Part shown: positions 31,429 to 36,119 of the stretch, piece after piece | Numbering within the stretch: the first letter of the stretch is position 1 | How the letters are laid out: every line of letters starts with the position of its first letter | NCBI GenBank assembly: GCA_009786445.1 | Contig: WQTE01000014.1 | Location: 2,244-38,362 of the forward strand | Length of the DNA stretch: 36,119 nt | Source of the DNA: Oscillospiraceae bacterium | GTDB taxonomy: Bacteria; Bacillota; Clostridia; Oscillospirales; Oscillospiraceae | Direction of reading: 5' to 3' | Program-made: the position numbers and the translations under genes | The notes under the pieces: model-generated | The model's database searches: none | What the model was told of the DNA's origin: nothing | Seen by the model: the letters and a program-made list of their open reading frames with translations, nothing else

Positions 31429-32924
31429 AGTTTTCTTCCTCCTTCAATGATGGTTTGCATGATTTTATCCTGAGTGACATCTTCATGAGTAAATTCCTTG
31501 AGTATGCGCCCACTGTCCATCACTATTATTCGTTGGCTCACTCCAATGACTTCCTGCATTTCTGAGCTTACTAAAATAATAGCCATGCCTTGCTCAGCCA
31601 ACTCTTTGATTAAGTTATATATCTCTTGCTTTGCACCAACATCGATACCGCGTGTTGGCTCGTCAATTATCATTATTTTAACATCACGAATGAGCCATTT
31701 CGATAATACGACCTTCTGTTGGTTGCCACCTGATAAATTTCGCACCATTTCTCTGATATGGGGAATACGTACAGCTAGACGTTTTGTTATATCTGTTACT
31801 ACTTTACGTATGCGCTTTTTCTCAAGGAAACCTGCTTTTGAAAATTCTTTGGCGTTTGGGAGGACAATGTTATCAGATACCGATAGCCCCGGAACGAACC
31901 CATATCTTGCCCTATCCTCTGTCACCATTCCAAAACCCAAGCGTATGGCATCACGTGGCGACCTAATCGTTTGTTTTTTTCCATCCACATATACTTCTCC
32001 GAGAGAGTATTTATCCAATCCAAACAAAGCCCTCATCACTTCACTACGACCAGCCCCCATCATCCCTGAAAAGCCAATTACTTCCCCAGCTCTGATGCTA
32101 AATGATATATCTGTGAACACACCTTGCTGTGTAAGGTTTTCTACTCTAAGCACTTCCCCGCCTGTCGGTTTGCCCACCGGCGGGTATAGTTTTCCCATTT
32201 CGCGACCAACCATCATAGATATGATTTTCTGCTCAGTAGCTTCTTCACGTGTCATGCTACCTACAAGCTTCGCATCTCGGAGCACAGTGATGGTGTCACA
32301 CAGTTCCAATATTTCTTCCAGTTTGTGGCTGATATATACAATGGAATAACCTTGCTTTTTGAACGCCTTAACATGTTCAAATAATTGCCTTGTTTCCATT
32401 GTAGTCAAAGAGGATGTGGGTTCATCCATAATTATGACCTTTGCGTCCCTCGATATCGCTTTGATAATTTCTACCATCTGGCATTGCGCAATAGTCAATC
32501 GACCCATTTGCGATTTGGGATTAAAATCTAACCCCAAATCGTTAATAAGTTCTGTGGCCATTTCAGTGCGTTCACTTTTCTTCAAGAATCCGAATTTCGC
32601 AGGTTCTCTTCCTAAAAATATATTTTCCTCAATCGTCAATCGCGGAATATATGAGAGTTCTTGAAGGACTATTGATATCCCTGCATTTAACGCCTCTCTT
32701 TCGTTTTTGAAATTTACCGTCTTATCATCGAAGATAACTTCTCCAGAATCCCTACAGTGAGCGCCTGATAGAATTTTCACTAGTGTCGATTTGCCGGCAC
32801 CATTTTCGCCCACGAGTCCGTGCACACTTGCTTTTGCCAACGTAAAATCAACCCCATCAAGCGCTTTTACGCCTGGGAAACTCTTGGATATTCCGCACAT
32901 TTTAACAATTGCTTGATTGTCCAT
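31425..32924 (-). CDS. Sugar ABC transporter ATP-binding protein (CUT2, RbsA-like)
   Basis: Peripheral ATPase of 499 residues with two fused nucleotide-binding domains. The first has GENGAGKSTLVKIL and the Walker B VIIMDEPTSSL. The second has the degenerate GMMGAGRSEV typical of CUT2 proteins, yet a full LSGGNQQKV signature and IMIIDEPTRGID. The track start is 13 codons too early; ATG 32924 has GGAGGA seven bases ahead. It is the first gene of the operon and divergent from the AraC-type regulator. Confidence 0.95.
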   Translation of the reverse strand: MDNQAIVKMCGISKSFPGVKALDGVDFTLAKASVHGLVGENGAGKSTLVKILSGAHCRDSGEVIFDDKTVNFKNEREALNAGISIVLQELSYIPRLTIEENIFLGREPAKFGFLKKSERTEMATELINDLGLDFNPKSQMGRLTIAQCQMVEIIKAISRDAKVIIMDEPTSSLTTMETRQLFEHVKAFKKQGYSIVYISHKLEEILELCDTITVLRDAKLVGSMTREEATEQKIISMMVGREMGKLYPPVGKPTGGEVLRVENLTQQGVFTDISFSIRAGEVIGFSGMMGAGRSEVMRALFGLDKYSLGEVYVDGKKQTIRSPRDAIRLGFGMVTEDRARYGFVPGLSVSDNIVLPNAKEFSKAGFLEKKRIRKVVTDITKRLAVRIPHIREMVRNLSGGNQQKVVLSKWLIRDVKIMIIDEPTRGIDVGAKQEIYNLIKELAEQGMAIILVSSEMQEVIGVSQRIIVMDSGRILKEFTHEDVTQDKIMQTIIEGGRKL

Positions 32925-32989
32925 CAATAAGTCCTCCGTGTATATGCTCGAAGGTTCATGCAAATTATTATGATGAAGTTAGTAGTGTA

Positions 32990-33019
32990 GATATATCACA
33001 ATTCTTATCATCATTTCAA
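32990..33019 (-). promoter_or_regulatory. Promoter of the CUT2 operon
   Basis: Minus-strand TTGAAA (33014-33019) and TATATC (32990-32995), 18 bp apart; a weak promoter of the kind usually needing an activator. Its -35 box lies within the AATTCTTAT direct-repeat array. Confidence 0.45.
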
Positions 33020-33028
33020 AATTCTTAT
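33000..33028. promoter_or_regulatory. Direct-repeat operator candidate for the AraC-type regulator
   Basis: AATTCTTAT occurs twice, at 33000-33008 and 33020-33028, a 20-bp period on the same strand. Two direct half-sites about two helical turns apart is the usual arrangement for AraC-family proteins. The site covers the -35 region of the CUT2 operon and lies next to the divergent araC-type gene. Confidence 0.5.
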
Positions 33029-33036
33029 ATTTTTTG

Positions 33037-33065
33037 TTGATTTTTTGTTCACAATTTGTTATTAT
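33037..33065 (+). promoter_or_regulatory. Promoter of the AraC-type regulator gene
   Basis: TTGATT (33037-33042), 17 bp, TATTAT (33060-33065). Start expected near 33072. This places the track's first start codon (33034) upstream of the transcript, so translation must begin at 33085 or 33100. Confidence 0.6.
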
Positions 33066-33099
33066 AGGCAATACTGTTAAGAGAATGAGAGAATCAGCT

Positions 33100-34299
33100 A
33101 TGCATATTTCACTAGAAAATTATGTAATTGAGCACATTACTATGACCGCTCATTGCCCAATTCGGATGCTTTGCAATGCCGGTCGGCTTATCCAATCTTG
33201 GGGAGCTCACAACAATGAAGCAGATCCGGTTTCAACTAATGCTGACTTTGTTATGAGTCTGATTCACAATGCTTCTCCAGCACACCCAACTTTCCATGTA
33301 GAGCTATCAGGAGTTATATATGGAGTTGTAAAAACAGAACGCAATACCAACGAAAACTATTTATTTGGACCTGTTTGCTTTGAGGAAAACTTAACAGAAA
33401 TCGAACATAAGCTGAAACAACAACATAAAATCGTTTCAGAACAATCGTTTCTTACCTACTGCAACCTCCAACATTTTTGTTCAAGTGTGCTACTTTTGCA
33501 TAATGTGCTTAACAAGAATACTCTCATGCTATATGAACTGTACAATCTTATATATAGCATTCCTGATATCGACGATAAAGTGCTTACAACCCGCACAAAG
33601 GAGTTTTTTGAATATCAAGAATATGAAGTTCTACGTAATCCCTACGGACGGGAGCTACGGGAACGAATAGCCATAAAAAATGGCGACTCCGATGCACTTT
33701 TGAAAGCATTAAATGAACCATTTGTTGGTCGATACGGAAAGCTGGCAGAAGATGAGTTGCGCTCTCATAAAAATCTTGGTATTCTTGGAGTTTTTCTCGG
33801 AAGAATCTCGGCTATAGAAGGTGGGGTATTGCACGAAGTCGCCTCGACAATGCTTGACGGTTATGTTAGACTCATCGAAGATGTAACTCAAATTTCTGAA
33901 GTAGACATCATAGTCAGAAAGGCTAAGTTTGAGTTCCTAAATAAGGTTGTCGAAAAAATGAATATACCCAAGGATAATCCACTCATCACGTCTTGTATGT
34001 CTATTATTCAAAATAAAATGCATAGCAAAATAACTGTCAAAGAGTTGGCAGCAGAACTTGGTGTTCATCCGGATTATTTGTCAAACTTATTCCACAAGCT
34101 CACAGGCACCAAACTTATGGACTACATTACTGCTGAAAAAATCAATCGTTCAAAAGATATGCTGGCTTACTCCGAATACAGTTGCATTGAAATCGCTTAT
34201 TATTTAGGGTTTTCTTCACAAAGCTACTACAGCTATATATTTAAAAAAAATGTCGGCATGACTCCATCTGAATACAGAAATATTTATGGTATGCACTAA
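33100..34299 (+). CDS. AraC-family transcriptional regulator
   Basis: DNA-binding regulator of about 399 residues. The C-terminal 100 residues form the double helix-turn-helix of the AraC family: ITVKELAAELGVHPDYLSNLFHKLTG and then CIEIAYYLGFSSQSYYSYIFKKNVGMTPSEYR. The long N-terminal part is a likely ligand-sensing domain; I recognise no sugar-binding cupin motif in it. The start is uncertain: 33100 has GAGAG eight bases ahead, while the in-frame ATG at 33085 has only a short leader. The gene is divergent from the CUT2-glycosidase operon and probably activates it. Confidence 0.9.
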   Translation: MHISLENYVIEHITMTAHCPIRMLCNAGRLIQSWGAHNNEADPVSTNADFVMSLIHNASPAHPTFHVELSGVIYGVVKTERNTNENYLFGPVCFEENLTEIEHKLKQQHKIVSEQSFLTYCNLQHFCSSVLLLHNVLNKNTLMLYELYNLIYSIPDIDDKVLTTRTKEFFEYQEYEVLRNPYGRELRERIAIKNGDSDALLKALNEPFVGRYGKLAEDELRSHKNLGILGVFLGRISAIEGGVLHEVASTMLDGYVRLIEDVTQISEVDIIVRKAKFEFLNKVVEKMNIPKDNPLITSCMSIIQNKMHSKITVKELAAELGVHPDYLSNLFHKLTGTKLMDYITAEKINRSKDMLAYSEYSCIEIAYYLGFSSQSYYSYIFKKNVGMTPSEYRNIYGMH

Positions 34300-34397
34300 T
34301 TATATGAGATGCACATAAACCATTATCGTCATCTTCATCCTCATCGCTGCCATCGGTAAAATTGCTGATGCCTCTACCCCAACATCGGCACGTATTT
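34300..34397. other. Convergent gap between araC-type gene and selB
   Basis: About 98 bases between two converging stop codons. On the minus strand it holds a GAT/GAG/GAC-rich run (GATGAGGATGAAGATGACGA) that would encode an acidic stretch in one frame. There is no start or binding site, and the only ORF through it extends into both neighbours. I see no clear terminator hairpin. Confidence 0.4.
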
Positions 34398-36119
34398 TTA
34401 TGCAGACACCAGCACCCGTGAATCGCCAACCATCTTGGTTATTTTTTTAGCATCAAGATGTTCGAGCAGCGCGAGTGTGAATTTACGAGATGTTCCGAGT
34501 AGGTCGCGGCACTCTGCCAAGGTCAGGGTTTCGCTAATTTCAAAGTGCTTGCGCACAAGATTTACCCCTTTATCGTAAACGCCTTGAAGCCAATATACTT
34601 GCGGTGAGAGCATTATTATCTCACCGCTTGAAACCATGCTCTCAAACACCTGTTGAAACTCCCGTTTTTCGTTTTTTGAAAACAGTGCGGCAAGCTCGTC
34701 TGGTGACGGCACCTCATAACCTGCTGTGCTGAGTTCTTTTATTAGTTTTTCTCTTATTTTACCCTGCGTTTCAGTGTAATTTGGTTCAAACTCGGTTAGA
34801 TATACATTGTTCCCTGACATCGTAATCTTCCCGCTATCGCTGAGAATATTCAATAATGCACTCACATCGGAAGTGTCTGTATCGGGCATGAGCTTCTGGC
34901 GTAGCTCGGCTATATTCATCCCCACCCGCAGAGGGAATGAAACGTGATATTCTTTTAAAAGCCCAATGCACTTTTCGCCGGTCTGCTCCAAGATTTTCGC
35001 GGAAATATACCTCCCCTGCAACAGCCTGATAATGTTTCCTTTCTCTGTAAGCGCCTCTATAGCTTCGCTGCATGATTTTTTGTCAAGGTCAGCACGTCTG
35101 CACAAAACTTCGACCCCAAACACGCCGCCAAGCTGAAATGCCGCAAGCTCTGCAATTTCGGCAGTATTTCCCGCCTCTCGTATCTTGAGCGCCTCAAGAG
35201 CCTTTTCACTCCTAACAATCCGCTCACCCGGCATACTGTCTAAAATGACCCCTCCGCCGAGTGTTTCAAGGGGGGAATAAAATCTGACTACAAATCTATC
35301 GCCGCGTTTGCATGGCAGCGGCTGATATAGCTTCAGCCTTGCATATGCACTTTCACCTTTTTGAATCTCTCTTTTATCGTATAGAAAAACCTTGGCAAGA
35401 TTGGACCTTGCGCCGTGGAAAAAGTGAACCTCTGCGCCGTTTTTTATCTTTCGCTTCGTGTCTGATAAAACGCTGATTTTTACATCAATTGCACTTGTGA
35501 CACCAAGTGTCCCCCCTGCTGCCACCACATCACCGCGCTCTGTGTTCCCCTTTTTTATGCCTGCAAGGCTTATTGCTGTCCTCTGCCCTGCGTGCGCTGT
35601 ATCCACATTTTCGCCGTGGACTTGCAGGTTGCGAACCGTTGCTTTAGTGCCACCGGGCAAAATCTCCGCTGTCTCTCCTACCTTGACTGAGCCTTCAATC
35701 AATGTGCCTGTCACCACAATGCCAAAGCCCTCAACAGAAAACACCCTGTCAATCGGCAATCGAAACGGCAGAGTATCGTCTTTTTCCTTTAGGTTGTTTT
35801 TAAGTTTAGACAGCTTTTCCTTTAGCTCCGCAAGCCCTTCGCCTGTCTGTGCCGAGACATTTATTATCGGCCTGTTTTCAAGAAAAGTGCCCTGAACAAG
35901 CTCTATAATATCTTCCGAAACAAGCTCTATCCAGTCCGCTTCCGCCTTATCCGCCTTAGTCAGAACAATGACACCGTCGCTTATGCCAAGTTGTGTGAGT
36001 ATACCGAGATGTTCTCTCGTCTGCGGCATAACGCCCTCGTCTGCTGCAATCACAAGCATAGAAAGGTCAATACCACCCGACCCTGCAAGCATATTTCTGA
36101 TAAACCGCTCATGCCCGGG
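34398..36119 (-). CDS. selB: Selenocysteine-specific elongation factor SelB (5' end outside window)
   Basis: Translation factor that brings selenocysteinyl-tRNA to UGA codons marked by a SECIS hairpin. The window edge cuts the gene: 573 residues are visible, and the frame continues past the first in-frame ATG to [15 protein letters not shown], the G3 region of the GTPase domain. G4 is TKAD, as in SelB, and [11 protein letters not shown] is a SelB signature. Domains II and III follow ([16 protein letters not shown]), then the C-terminal winged helices that bind SECIS (about the last 230 visible residues). About 50 N-terminal residues with the P-loop are missing. It shows that the organism makes selenoproteins, consistent with the yedE cluster at 19-21 kb. 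selA, selC and selD are not seen. Confidence 0.95.
   Translation of the reverse strand, partial: PGHERFIRNMLAGSGGIDLSMLVIAADEGVMPQTREHLGILTQLGISDGVIVLTKADKAEADWIELVSEDIIELVQGTFLENRPIINVSAQTGEGLAELKEKLSKLKNNLKEKDDTLPFRLPIDRVFSVEGFGIVVTGTLIEGSVKVGETAEILPGGTKATVRNLQVHGENVDTAHAGQRTAISLAGIKKGNTERGDVVAAGGTLGVTSAIDVKISVLSDTKRKIKNGAEVHFFHGARSNLAKVFLYDKREIQKGESAYARLKLYQPLPCKRGDRFVVRFYSPLETLGGGVILDSMPGERIVRSEKALEALKIREAGNTAEIAELAAFQLGGVFGVEVLCRRADLDKKSCSEAIEALTEKGNIIRLLQGRYISAKILEQTGEKCIGLLKEYHVSFPLRVGMNIAELRQKLMPDTDTSDVSALLNILSDSGKITMSGNNVYLTEFEPNYTETQGKIREKLIKELSTAGYEVPSPDELAALFSKNEKREFQQVFESMVSSGEIIMLSPQVYWLQGVYDKGVNLVRKHFEISETLTLAECRDLLGTSRKFTLALLEHLDAKKITKMVGDSRVLVSA

Noticed and set aside
31498-32349. 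283-aa plus-strand ORF
   Set aside because: Antisense to the clear CUT2 ATPase gene.
34241-34429. 62-aa minus-strand ORF with acidic SDEDEDDD stretch
   Set aside because: Overlaps the ends of both selB and the araC-type gene, with no good start or binding site. The acidic run comes from a GAT-rich low-complexity stretch.
1-36119. tRNA genes (including selC), rRNA, CRISPR arrays, SECIS elements, phage genes
   Set aside because: I looked for them, in particular a tRNA-Sec or SECIS given selB, and found nothing I could support by eye. A tRNAscan/Infernal run would be decisive.

Overview
The window looks like chromosomal DNA of an anaerobic Firmicute, most likely a member of the Clostridia. The signs are strong GGAGG-type ribosome binding sites, sigma-A promoters with 17-bp spacers, a Firmicute-type yybP-ykoY riboswitch, an oxygen-sensitive glycyl radical enzyme, selenocysteine machinery (SelB) and a selenium-handling cluster. 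There is no rRNA, tRNA, CRISPR array, phage module or intact insertion sequence.

Layout. (1) 0.2-2.0 kb, plus strand: nadE (apparently starting at an ATT codon), then the rplM-rpsI ribosomal pair, closed by a MITE-like inverted-repeat element whose ends resemble IS6-family termini. (2) 2.2-9.1 kb, minus strand: an M3 peptidase behind a small coiled-coil/Ig-like lipoprotein, the Mg2+ channel MgtE, and a P2-type cation ATPase. Both metal transporters have RNA control regions. A yybP-ykoY (Mn2+) riboswitch with terminator precedes the ATPase. A promoter, a 31-codon leader ORF, an antiterminator and a terminator precede mgtE, which looks like an attenuator. (3) 9.1-18.7 kb, minus strand: one operon for a CUT1 sugar importer without its ATPase, a radical-SAM activase, an uncharacterised glycyl radical enzyme and a large GH106-like glycosidase. 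(4) 18.8-21.6 kb: a selenium/sulfur cluster of DUF3343, a TusA/YedF-like protein and a YedE-like transporter, divergent from a class V aminotransferase (cysteine desulfurase family). The two transcription units appear to share a single palindromic -35 box.

(5) 21.7-23.6 kb, plus strand: alanine dehydrogenase coupled to an alpha/beta hydrolase. (6) 23.6-34.3 kb: a second glycan locus on the minus strand. It holds a CUT2 (ribose/xylose-type) ABC transporter, a GH3 beta-glycosidase, a membrane-anchored thioredoxin-like protein and a GH31 alpha-xylosidase-like enzyme, with a divergent AraC-family regulator. (7) 34.4 kb to the end: selB, cut by the window edge.

How the parts fit. Two separately controlled sugar loci point to growth on plant or host glycans: one with a rhamnosidase-like enzyme and radical chemistry, the other with alpha-xyloside and beta-glycoside cleavage. 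The selenium cluster supplies selenium for proteins that SelB decodes. The most promising undescribed items are the glycyl radical enzyme with a GCNW active-site loop inside a glycan operon, and the mgtE leader-ORF attenuator.
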